This document shows positions 37,233 to 45,416 of a DNA stretch of 64,000 bases, one piece after another. The notes under the pieces were generated by a model. The model made no database searches. It saw only the letters and a list, made by a program, of their open reading frames with translations, and had not been told where the DNA came from. The stretch comes from JAVJSU01 sp040219275 (GTDB taxonomy: Bacteria; Chloroflexota; Anaerolineae; Aggregatilineales; Phototrophicaceae). Position numbers and translations under genes: made by a program. The stretch is from NCBI GenBank assembly GCA_040219275.1, contig JAVJSU010000027.1, forward strand, positions 107,785 through 171,784, written 5' to 3'. Every line of letters begins with the position of its first letter. Position 1 is the stretch's first letter.

Positions 37233-37736
37233 TTAGCCAACCCGCTCTGCAAGATAATCACGCAACGCCGTATCAAATTGCACCCGCCATGAGCCGTTGA
37301 AATGCTCCCGACTGAGGCGGATTCGCACATCGCTATCATTGGTTTTAATCATGCGGAATAACTCAAACAACGCCATTACACTCAGCGGAGTCCAGTGTTC
37401 GCCCATCTGATAGCTGATAAACAGCGCGTCTGTATCGAGGAAAAATAAGCCAATTGTCGGCAAGGTATAGCCGTCCACGCGGGTTTCGACGATCAACGGA
37501 CCAAGCACCAACCCCTGCAAAACGACCTCTGCCACTGCATCCGGCAACGTCACCATCACTTCAGGATGTGGCGGTTGCACACCCCGTAAGCCCGCATCCA
37601 ATGATTTGGATTGGTGTAAAACATGGTTGATGAGGTAACGCATCGCCCCTGCGGAAATATTCTCCACACTGATTTCCGGCTGTGCGCCATCAACGGCGGT
37701 AAAGATCGGGCTGACGCGCTCCCATAAGTCGATCAT
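37233..37736 (-). CDS. Conserved hypothetical protein upstream of the hexosaminidase
   Basis: 167 residues from ATG 37736, six bases after GAGG; a TTG seven codons upstream has no such site. I do not recognise the family. It has no signal peptide and is predominantly mixed alpha/beta (VMVTLPDAVAEVVLQGLVLGPLIVET, LPTIGLFFLDTDALFISYQMGEHWTPLSVMALFELF). The stop lies one base before the GTG start of the hexosaminidase gene, so the two are probably translationally coupled. Confidence 0.7.
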   Translation of the reverse strand: MIDLWERVSPIFTAVDGAQPEISVENISAGAMRYLINHVLHQSKSLDAGLRGVQPPHPEVMVTLPDAVAEVVLQGLVLGPLIVETRVDGYTLPTIGLFFLDTDALFISYQMGEHWTPLSVMALFELFRMIKTNDSDVRIRLSREHFNGSWRVQFDTALRDYLAERVG

Positions 37737-37908
37737 ACGAATCCTCAAAGATGCCAAAAATTGGCAATTACGTTAAAAAACTCAATAGACCATACAAACA
37801 ACGGTGTTAAACAATCCACCCCTGATAAGCCTACTACCGTTAAACAGATAAAATAGTTACGACCCTAAATCACATTCTCATAACTATGCCCCAACTCACC
37901 CGTTCGCG

Positions 37909-40143
37909 CTAGAATTCACTATGTTCGTTAAACAACAGGAATAAGAAGTTGCGTCGTTCCTCGGCTGTCATCGGGCGTGGACGACCCTGATCCTCAATAA
38001 TCCCCGTGAATAAATCAACATTGACCAGCACGCCATCATAAATCAGCAGGCGATCCATGAAAAAATGTACGCCAGCGAAAAATTGCTGATCGAATAGGAA
38101 ATTGCCGAGTCCATAATGGATAAAAGCATCACCATAAAATTCTACGGGCTGTGGAAAATGCGATGATGTGCCGATCACGACATCCGCGCCCCAATCTGCC
38201 AGCGCACGAAAATCAAATTGCTGGTCTTCCGGTGGGGTATATTCATCAACTTCCTGATATTGCACGCTGACGATCACGAGATCATTTTCAGCAGAGAGTT
38301 GCGCGAGGGTCGGTTGTAGCCATGCCCTACTACATGCCGCCGCGCCGGGACGCACGCCGCCTGTGAGTGTAGGGTCTTCGTTGACAATCGCGTAATATGG
38401 ACCCACCCAATTACAGGCGAGCATCGCAATCCGACTGCCATTATGCTCAAGAATCAACGGTGTGCGGGCTTCTGCCATTGTTTCGCCACCACCAATGGTC
38501 GCAATATCATTCTCATGAAACCATGCCAGCGACTGCCGATACAGGTCATAGCCAAAGTCGTTGTTGTGATTGCCGGAAAGCTCCACGATGTCGACATCCA
38601 ACAGGTTGAATAGCTCGAAGTGCTGCGGCTTGCTACAAAAACTGGTTGTCCCGCCGAGCGTATCATTATTGAATTGCGGGCAATTTTCATAAAATGAAAC
38701 TTCGTTACTGGTGTGGAAATAATCCGTATTTTCGACATACGGCAAAATTGCCTCCACTGACCACTCCAATCCGTTGGCATCCAGTGCGGGAATCATGCCG
38801 CGTGTGATCGCCGTCACGCCGGACATCGTGAGCGTGGTCAGGCGTGAGCGATCAAAATTGGGCGTACCTGTCATGAACGCGAATGGATACGTGCTCAAAT
38901 CCATATCAATGGGATGCACGTCATCAATGGACATGATGCGGTAATTGGTATTGAGTTGATCGAAGGGCAAGAGTGTGAATAGATTTCGATTGCTAAATAG
39001 CGTGTTGCGTAGCGCACCATCGTCGACGATACGAATATCCGGCGAAAGTGCCACACCATCCGCCATGAGCGCGCTTGCATTCGATACACTCAATATCAAC
39101 CGTGAATCCGCGCCACCGTCACGAATATTTGCCAACATTTCCGCCGTAACATTTGATTCGATACTCTGGAAAAATACGGCAGGCACATACAGACGAATCG
39201 CTTCAGAGACGTTTTCGGCTGTTTCGGTGGCGACCTGAGTTGGCGCAGGTGTTTCAGTTGGTTGAATGATCGGCGTAACGCGATTTGCGGGCGTGTTCGT
39301 CACGAAAATACTGGAAGTTGGTCGTACGACAGGCGCTTCTCGCCACGCCTGAACATAAAATTGCACATATTCAGCGACGTGTTCGCGCCAATAGCTGTTG
39401 GCATGTTGTCCGGTGGGGTGCACGGTGTATTCATGCGGGACATTCGCTTCATTCAAGCGTTCGTCCATCAAATCTAGCCCCGGCGCGGCATAATCGTCGC
39501 CCCCACGATCCAGATAAATCCGTAGATTCGCGGTATTTTCGGGAACGGTGACCAGATCAAGCGGGTTGTTTTCCGCCGTTGCATGATATTGATCGAAGAA
39601 GGCGCTGTGACCGCCCAACGCACTGAATAAATCTGGATTACGGAGCGCGATATGGAATGCCCAGAATCCGCCGCGAGAGATGCCACCCATCGCACGTGAT
39701 TCTCTGCGGGCATCAATGCGATAAGTGTCTTCCACACGGGGCATCACTTCGTCCATAAAAACCTGCCCCCACCCTTCGCGGTCAAATTCGTTCTCGTTTG
39801 CCATCCAATTCCCAAACGGAAAGACCGCGATCAAGGGCGGAATCTCGCCGGAGGTGATTCCCGCATCAAGGATGTCCCCTAAACCGAGGCGCATCCATTG
39901 CCCATCATCGTCGTTAGAGCCGTGCATCAAATAGATGACCGGATACGTGTTTGTGGTGCTGTCATAACACGGAGGCAAATAGACCGTGTACGCCATTTGG
40001 GTTTGCACAGCTACGTAAAAAGTACGCTCGGTGCGCCCCTGTGTTTCGCCACAATCCACCTGCGACTGCACAGGAACGCCCGTTAATGCGATTATCAATA
40101 GAGATGAAAGCAGAAGTAACACACTAAACAACCGGAATTTCAT
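37909..40143 (-). CDS. Secreted fusion of an esterase domain and a CapA-like metallophosphatase domain
   Basis: 744 residues from ATG 40143; the in-frame start 14 codons earlier has no better ribosome site. Residues 1-30 are a signal peptide. Residues about 35-270 are a Fes/esterase-D-like alpha/beta hydrolase (LMHGSNDDDGQW, nucleophile GGISRGG, His in TGQHANSY). After a Pro/Thr-rich linker (TPIIQPTETPAPTQ), residues about 325-730 form a CapA/PGA_cap domain (metal loop LSGNHNNDFG, then SSHFPQPVEFYG and HYGLGNFLFDQ), as in poly-gamma-glutamate capsule proteins. The metal-site GNH motif is intact. The fusion suggests an enzyme that both de-esterifies and cleaves or attaches a surface polymer. 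Confidence 0.85.
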   Translation of the reverse strand: MKFRLFSVLLLLSSLLIIALTGVPVQSQVDCGETQGRTERTFYVAVQTQMAYTVYLPPCYDSTTNTYPVIYLMHGSNDDDGQWMRLGLGDILDAGITSGEIPPLIAVFPFGNWMANENEFDREGWGQVFMDEVMPRVEDTYRIDARRESRAMGGISRGGFWAFHIALRNPDLFSALGGHSAFFDQYHATAENNPLDLVTVPENTANLRIYLDRGGDDYAAPGLDLMDERLNEANVPHEYTVHPTGQHANSYWREHVAEYVQFYVQAWREAPVVRPTSSIFVTNTPANRVTPIIQPTETPAPTQVATETAENVSEAIRLYVPAVFFQSIESNVTAEMLANIRDGGADSRLILSVSNASALMADGVALSPDIRIVDDGALRNTLFSNRNLFTLLPFDQLNTNYRIMSIDDVHPIDMDLSTYPFAFMTGTPNFDRSRLTTLTMSGVTAITRGMIPALDANGLEWSVEAILPYVENTDYFHTSNEVSFYENCPQFNNDTLGGTTSFCSKPQHFELFNLLDVDIVELSGNHNNDFGYDLYRQSLAWFHENDIATIGGGETMAEARTPLILEHNGSRIAMLACNWVGPYYAIVNEDPTLTGGVRPGAAACSRAWLQPTLAQLSAENDLVIVSVQYQEVDEYTPPEDQQFDFRALADWGADVVIGTSSHFPQPVEFYGDAFIHYGLGNFLFDQQFFAGVHFFMDRLLIYDGVLVNVDLFTGIIEDQGRPRPMTAEERRNFLFLLFNEHSEF

Positions 40144-40189
40144 CGTGATGGTTGACCTTATTTTGGAAGTTTTTACGAGGGTCAACTAT

Positions 40190-40228
40190 AAACGAAAACG
40201 CAGTCGGGGTATAAGTCCCAACTGCGTT
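40190..40228 (-). terminator. Rho-independent terminator of the response regulator gene
   Basis: On the minus strand AACGCAGT, T, GGG, a short loop (ACTTATAC), CCC, G, ACTGCGTT form a strong stem with one mismatch, followed by TTTTCGTTT. It lies 58 bases after the response regulator stop and 46 bases before the next gene. Confidence 0.75.
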
Positions 40229-40286
40229 GAAAGTTTAATCGTATGGGTTTCGTAGGGAATGAATAAGCCAAATATTCTTAACGTAT

Positions 40287-41153
40287 TTAGCTGGCGCTAT
40301 TCGCCCGTTCGCTCAGTCGATAACCGATGCCACGCACATTGACAATCAAATCTGCATCTTGTTCCGCAGATTTCAGCTTACGGCGCAGATTGCTGACATG
40401 CGGACGAATCACTTCCCGTGCTTCCGCTTCATCAACCGCATACCCGCGCACTTCTCGCACCAATTCATGGCACGGAACCACGCGCCCACGATGCGCCGCG
40501 AGATAAAGTAGTAAATCAAATTCCGTTGGGGTCAGGTCAATATCCTGATCGCCGATAGAAATCTGATAAGCGCCCGGATAAACCGTCAACGGACCGAGTT
40601 GCATACTGTTATTGATCGGTTCAGGGATGACTTCACGCGGACGAGGAATGTCACTATCTGAATAGTCAAACGTATTTACCGGCACATCCGGCTCAGACTG
40701 CGTCAATTCAAACACATCGTTGCGAATGGCATCAAGCAAAGTACGGCGACGCTTCAAGTTGCGTGCGCGTTCAACACCACGGGACACACTCTGGCGAATA
40801 TCCTGGCTAGAACTTGGTTTAATCAAATAATCATGAGCGCCTAATCTTAAGGCTTCAACCGCTGTACCGAGGCTGGCATAACCGGTCATCAAAATCACAA
40901 TTGCATCCGGTGCTTCTTCTTTGATTCGGCGCAGAAGTTCCACACCATCAATGCCCGGCATCCGAATATCGGTTAGGATCACGTCATAATGGTTTTTCTG
41001 GAGCGATTCAAGGGCTTCTTCACCACTTGCCGCTTCATTAACGGTATAACCAACCCGTTGCAAGGTCTTACTGACGGAGTAGCGATTTGCACCTTCGTCA
41101 TCAACAACTAAAACTTGTGCAACTTCACTGGAGGGCGTTGCATTGATGTCCAT
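40287..41153 (-). CDS. Orphan response regulator: receiver domain plus OmpR-type winged helix
   Basis: 288 residues. The receiver domain (about 12-125) has the phosphoacceptor Asp in VILTDIRMPG, Thr in MTGYAS and Lys in YLIKPSS; this receiver subtype (GVELLRRIKEEAPDAIVILMTGY) resembles NtrC-family regulators. After a linker of about 65 residues (TQSEPDVPVNTFDYSDS onward) is a Trans_reg_C winged helix (LTPTEFDLLLYLAAHRGRVV, then RPHVSNLRRKL). No histidine kinase gene lies nearby. A promoter-like pair (see 41193-41221) and terminator make it an independent unit. Confidence 0.92.
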   Translation of the reverse strand: MDINATPSSEVAQVLVVDDEGANRYSVSKTLQRVGYTVNEAASGEEALESLQKNHYDVILTDIRMPGIDGVELLRRIKEEAPDAIVILMTGYASLGTAVEALRLGAHDYLIKPSSSQDIRQSVSRGVERARNLKRRRTLLDAIRNDVFELTQSEPDVPVNTFDYSDSDIPRPREVIPEPINNSMQLGPLTVYPGAYQISIGDQDIDLTPTEFDLLLYLAAHRGRVVPCHELVREVRGYAVDEAEAREVIRPHVSNLRRKLKSAEQDADLIVNVRGIGYRLSERANSAS

Positions 41154-41192
41154 ATGAACTCCGGTTATTCACAGTTCCCTTATTCTTTCTCA

Positions 41193-41221
41193 AGAATACA
41201 TTAGGTGTACTATTTTTGCAA
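41193..41221 (-). promoter_or_regulatory. Putative sigma-70-type promoter for the response regulator gene
   Basis: On the minus strand TTGCAA (41216-41221), 17 bases, TATTCT (41193-41198); each box matches consensus at 4 of 6 positions. Transcription would start about 35 bases before the gene. Confidence 0.4.
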
Positions 41222-41239
41222 CCATTACATCACAATGAA

Positions 41240-42676
41240 TCATAAAGAATTTACGAAAAAATAGATTTTCGTTGAGTCAGACGTGGGATAACGGAAATTT
41301 TCACTCAAGAACCAACGCTTATACGTTAAGATTGCCGCAATTTCTCCATTAATCGTCAATAATGGCAATAAATCACGATATTGTCGCGGGATTTTCTGGT
41401 CAATCAGCCACGATTTAAGTCTACGTGAATGCCCTTTCATGCCGATGGGCGCAAAGCGGTCTCCTTCGCGCCGTGTCCTCAGCAGGATTTGCGCGCCATC
41501 AGGGACGAATAACATTGCGTTGGCATCCTCGATTGGCGTAGCAGAAAGATAAAGTTCCCACCCTGCACCCTGCATGGTTAAGTTTTTTTCAATTTCAAGC
41601 AATATCTCAAGTTTTTCAGGCAATTGAGGATAGATTGAGGCGGAATATGGCGAATTTATCGCTTCAATCACAAGATACTCGTAATCCACCCGCAAGTGAA
41701 TACCACCCGAAAATTGAGCCTGTGTACCGACCTGCCCCGTCATTCCCACATCAACCGCGTGAATAATATGTTCAAACTGCGGATGTGCGGAATCATCCGC
41801 AAGATCAGACAACAGTTTAGAGACATTTCGCGCAACACAACGCCGTTGCAATGCCGGATGCCACCTCATGAATTGCGTACGATCAATCAAAACAGCCCCA
41901 TCTTGATTGGTCAAATGTGGCACAACTATCTGCACATATTGAGACTCAATAAAGGATTCATCAAGCTGTGCGGTCTGCGCGATGCGCCCAAGTGTTGTCT
42001 CAATGTTTGGATTATGCTCTCGCAATTTGGGTAAAACACGCAGTCGAACGAAGTTGCGTAGCGGTTTATCGTCATCATTTGTCGCATCATGGCGCGGGAT
42101 GAGGTCATTTTCGGCGCAATAGGCGGCTAAATCGGCTTTGGTGATCGCTAATAACGGACGCAAAAGGCTAAGTTCCGGCTGATACGGCAATGGCGCAATC
42201 GCCTTCATGCCCCCTAATCCAGCAGTACCCGCCCCCCGTAGCAATCGCATCAAGACCGTTTCCGCCTGATCGCCCGCATGATGAGCAGTAACAATCGTCT
42301 TTGCGCCTGTTTGACGTGCAACTTCCGCCAAAAAAGTGTAGCGTGCGCGTCTTGCGGCGTTTTCAATACTTGTCTGCCACGCCTGCGCTAATGCAACGAC
42401 ATCCGCCGAACCACCAATACAGACGATTCCCCACCGATCTGCCAACGCTTCCACAACTTCACGATCTGCCTGCCCTGCGTCCCCGCGCAAGCCGTGATCG
42501 AGCGTGGCAACGTACAAATTGAGGGGCATGGATTTGCTGATTTGCGACAAAATGTGCATCAACGCCAGCGAATCGATTCCACCGGAAACAGCGACAATCA
42601 GCGGATTTATAGGTACAATGGATTCTTGTTGCTCAAAAAATTTACGAACATGTAGAATAAGCGATTCGGTTAACAC
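41240..42676 (-). CDS. tilS: tRNA(Ile)-lysidine synthetase
   Basis: 478 residues starting at GTG 42676. The N-terminal PP-loop is VAVSGGIDSLALMHIL (SGGxDS), with RRARYTFLAEVARQTGAKTIVTAHHAGDQAETVLMRLLRG as the characteristic TilS segment. The C-terminal domain has GMKGHSRRLKSWLIDQKIPRQYRDLLPLL. The enzyme adds lysine to C34 of tRNA-Ile2 with ATP, making the anticodon read AUA. It lies divergent to mreB across a 163-base gap that contains AT-rich -10-like sequences for both directions. Confidence 0.95.
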   Translation of the reverse strand: MLTESLILHVRKFFEQQESIVPINPLIVAVSGGIDSLALMHILSQISKSMPLNLYVATLDHGLRGDAGQADREVVEALADRWGIVCIGGSADVVALAQAWQTSIENAARRARYTFLAEVARQTGAKTIVTAHHAGDQAETVLMRLLRGAGTAGLGGMKAIAPLPYQPELSLLRPLLAITKADLAAYCAENDLIPRHDATNDDDKPLRNFVRLRVLPKLREHNPNIETTLGRIAQTAQLDESFIESQYVQIVVPHLTNQDGAVLIDRTQFMRWHPALQRRCVARNVSKLLSDLADDSAHPQFEHIIHAVDVGMTGQVGTQAQFSGGIHLRVDYEYLVIEAINSPYSASIYPQLPEKLEILLEIEKNLTMQGAGWELYLSATPIEDANAMLFVPDGAQILLRTRREGDRFAPIGMKGHSRRLKSWLIDQKIPRQYRDLLPLLTINGEIAAILTYKRWFLSENFRYPTSDSTKIYFFVNSL

Positions 42677-42762
42677 TAGCTTAAATTTTCGACCTTTTGA
42701 CTTGACTTAATCCTATTATAGACCACATGATAGACGGTTGATGTTTTCATCGGGCGAGGATG

Positions 42763-42771
42763 TGCTATAAT
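42763..42771 (+). promoter_or_regulatory. Extended -10 promoter element upstream of mreB
   Basis: TGCTATAAT (TG at 42763-42764, TATAAT at 42766-42771) is a perfect extended -10. No good -35 lies at 17 bases. It lies about 65 bases before the mreB start. Confidence 0.6.
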
Positions 42772-42839
42772 CCTGCCCGCCCAATTGAGCGCCTTAGTCC
42801 CTCTTTTGTGGGCGATTTACGCGTGTAGGAGCGATTTGT

Positions 42840-43901
42840 GTGTTAAGTCCACTAGATTATTTCTTCGGTCTTTTCTCTCTGGATATTGGTATTGATCTAG
42901 GGACAGCTAATACGCTAGTAGGCGTACGAAGCAAAGGCATTGTTATCAATGAGCCTTCGTTCGTCGCGGTAGATAAAAAGACACGCACCCCGCGTGAGGT
43001 TGGTGCACGCGCCAAGGAGATGTGGAGCAAGAATCCAAAAGACATCCTTATCGTGCGCCCATTACGTGATGGTGTGATTAGCGAATTCGAAATTACCGAA
43101 GCGATGCTCACCCATTTGATTCATAAAGCACACGAACATTCGTGGGTGCCTATTCCGCGTCCGCGTGTGGTGGTCGGGATTCCAAGTGGTGTGACGGAAG
43201 TTGAAAAACGCGCGGTGTTTGATGCCTCGGTGAGTGCCGGTGCAAGAGAAGTCTACCTGATCGAAGAGCCTGTAGCGGCGGCGATTGGCGCGGGGTTACC
43301 CGTCATCGAGACACGCGGCAGTATGATTATCGATATTGGCGGTGGCACGACGGAAATCGCTATCTTCTCGCTCGGCGGTATCGTCATCAGCCGTTCGATC
43401 CGTGTGGCAGGCGACGAAATGGACGAAGACATCGTGCAATATATGCGTACCAAGCATAATTTGCTGATCGGTGAACCCACCGCTCAAAAAGTAAAAGAAG
43501 AAATTGGTTCCGCCTTTTCCTTAACGCAAGAAACCACTAGAAAAGTGAGTGGACGTAACCTCGTGACCGGACTTCCCTACACCGTTGAAGTCAGCACGAT
43601 TGAAATCCGTGAGGCAATCTCCGGCTCGGTCAATATTCTCGTGGATACGGTCAAAGATGCGCTGGACGATACCCCGCCTGAACTGGTCGCGGATTTAATG
43701 CAAAGTGGTATTTGCCTTGCTGGTGGTGGTGCATTGCTAAAAGGTCTGGCAGATCGCATGAGCGAAGAAGTCAACATCCGCACATGGATCGCCGATGATC
43801 CGATGACCTGTGTGGTGCGTGGTGCGGTACGTATCCTTGAAGATTACAACAATTTACGTCGTTTACTCGTGGGTGTTGAGCGTGGTAGTACCCGCCATTA
43901 G
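42840..43901 (+). CDS. mreB: Rod shape-determining actin homologue MreB
   Basis: 353 residues starting at GTG 42840, eight bases after AGGAG. The actin fold is obvious: phosphate-1 loop DIGIDLGTANTLVG, conserved VVVGIPSGVTEVEKRAVFDA, phosphate-2 loop IDIGGGTTEIAIFSLGG and LAGGGALLKGL near the end. It polymerises under the membrane and directs lateral cell-wall synthesis. It is first in the mreB-mreC-mreD-mrdA order, followed by a 126-base gap with its own -10-like element before mreC. Confidence 0.97.
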   Translation: MLSPLDYFFGLFSLDIGIDLGTANTLVGVRSKGIVINEPSFVAVDKKTRTPREVGARAKEMWSKNPKDILIVRPLRDGVISEFEITEAMLTHLIHKAHEHSWVPIPRPRVVVGIPSGVTEVEKRAVFDASVSAGAREVYLIEEPVAAAIGAGLPVIETRGSMIIDIGGGTTEIAIFSLGGIVISRSIRVAGDEMDEDIVQYMRTKHNLLIGEPTAQKVKEEIGSAFSLTQETTRKVSGRNLVTGLPYTVEVSTIEIREAISGSVNILVDTVKDALDDTPPELVADLMQSGICLAGGGALLKGLADRMSEEVNIRTWIADDPMTCVVRGAVRILEDYNNLRRLLVGVERGSTRH

Positions 43902-43941
43902 GTACGCTTAAATTGACACTTCCCAAAGCAACTTGTGCATC

Positions 43942-43950
43942 TGTTATAAT
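43942..43950 (+). promoter_or_regulatory. Extended -10 promoter element in the mreB-mreC gap
   Basis: TGTTATAAT (TG 42-43, TATAAT 43945-43950) is a full extended -10, about 90 bases before mreC. A -35 is not evident at 17 bases. It could give mreC onward separate expression from mreB. Confidence 0.5.
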
Positions 43951-44042
43951 AACAATCACATAAGCGAGGCATTTTTTTCTGGCTTGTGTGACTGTTTAAC
44001 TATGCACGTTTCGCGCTTAAATAACGTGTGCTGGAAGAGTCT

Positions 44043-44888
44043 ATGCGTGGCAACTGGACAGCGAACCGGATAGTGTTTTTGATCTTCTGCCTGTTCCTCT
44101 GTGGCGGACTCATCCTCGTTAGCGCGGCGGGATCACTCGCTGTTGCCGAGGATACCGCTTCTACACCGTTGAATTTTGTCTCCGGCTTTTTTAATAACAT
44201 CGCCCAACGTGCCAACACATTAACCGGTGACCTCACTGAAATTCAAACTTTGCGCCAGCGTAATGCCGAGCTAGAAGAAGCCCTGGCGCAATTTCAAGCT
44301 GAATTGGTTGATTTGCGTGAAATTGCGAGTGACTATCAGCGCATCGCCGATTTGTTGGAATATACAACCGCATCGCCCGATCAAGAATTCGTTCCGGCGG
44401 ATGTCATTAATTTCGATCAGAATGCCCGTCTACGCACGATTGTCATTAATCGTGGCGCACGCGATGGTATCGCCGAGAATATGCCTGTTGTCACCCGTCA
44501 GGGGCTAATCGGGCGTATTCTGGATGTAAGCGCCAACGCCTCACGCGTGCTCCTTGTCACGGATGAATCTAGCTTCGTGAGCGCCCGCCTGCAAACCAGC
44601 CGCGAAGAAGGTAGCGTGCAGGGTAACCTCGCCGGTAACCTGCGTATGATCGATATTCCGTTGACTGCCAATGTTCAGGTCGGTGATATTGTCGTAACCT
44701 CCGGTCTAGGCGGTAATTTCCCGCCAAACTTAACAATTGGACAGGTCGAGAGCAACCGTCAGCTAGAGTTTGAACTGAATCAAGAAGCCGAAGTGCGTAG
44801 TCTGGTCGATTTCGGCACATTAGAGATTGTTCTGGTGATTACGAGCTTCCAGCCCATTGATCTCTCTGTATTCGACGAAGCCCAATAA
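44043..44888 (+). CDS. mreC: Cell shape protein MreC
   Basis: 281 residues from ATG 44043, which has GGAAGAG close upstream; a GTG 15 bases earlier is an alternative. One N-terminal membrane helix (IVFLIFCLFLCGGLILVS) is followed by a coiled coil (RQRNAELEEALAQFQAELVDLREI) and the beta-rich MreC domain (TRQGLIGRILDVSANASRVLLVTD). It links MreB inside the cell to PBP2 and other enzymes outside. Confidence 0.95.
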   Translation: MRGNWTANRIVFLIFCLFLCGGLILVSAAGSLAVAEDTASTPLNFVSGFFNNIAQRANTLTGDLTEIQTLRQRNAELEEALAQFQAELVDLREIASDYQRIADLLEYTTASPDQEFVPADVINFDQNARLRTIVINRGARDGIAENMPVVTRQGLIGRILDVSANASRVLLVTDESSFVSARLQTSREEGSVQGNLAGNLRMIDIPLTANVQVGDIVVTSGLGGNFPPNLTIGQVESNRQLEFELNQEAEVRSLVDFGTLEIVLVITSFQPIDLSVFDEAQ

Positions 44889-44894
44889 GCACCT

Positions 44895-45392
44895 ATGGGA
44901 CGATTCCTCAGTCTGCCAATCTTAATCATCGCCGCCGCGCTACAAGCCAGTTTTGTGCCACAAATCAGATTATTAGGTGGTGGTCCCGATCTTGTTTTTT
45001 TGCTGGTTCTGGCATGGGCGATTAATGCTGATCTGGAAGAAAGTGTCATCTGGGCATTCGTCGGTGGGATCTGTCAGGATTTGCTTTCCGCCGCCCCAGT
45101 TGGTACATCTGTGGTGGGCATGTTGCTGATTGTATTTGCCATTAGTGGTATTGGTCGGCAAGTCTATCGCACCGGATTCGTGGTTCTGGTCGGCATGGTG
45201 CTAATCGGAACACTCTTGCAACAAATCTTGATTATGATTATCCTGTGGTTTACTGGCTGGCATATTAATTGGCTGGTTGATCTGACTTATATCGTCGCGC
45301 CGACGATCTTTTACAATCTGCTTCTCATTCTCCCCGTCTATTGGTTTGTCCGGCGCACTCAACGGGGTATCCGCCCCGACCCACTTTCGTAA
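44895..45392 (+). CDS. mreD: Rod shape-determining membrane protein MreD
   Basis: 165 residues with about five membrane helices, typical of MreD (LPILIIAAALQASFVPQIRLLGGGPDLVFLLVLAWAIN at the start). It starts 6 bases after mreC and precedes mrdA by 24 bases, giving the classical elongasome order. It stabilises the MreC-MreB-RodA complex. Confidence 0.93.
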   Translation: MGRFLSLPILIIAAALQASFVPQIRLLGGGPDLVFLLVLAWAINADLEESVIWAFVGGICQDLLSAAPVGTSVVGMLLIVFAISGIGRQVYRTGFVVLVGMVLIGTLLQQILIMIILWFTGWHINWLVDLTYIVAPTIFYNLLLILPVYWFVRRTQRGIRPDPLS

Positions 45393-45416
45393 AATGAGTT
45401 ATGGAGTAATCCGCCC

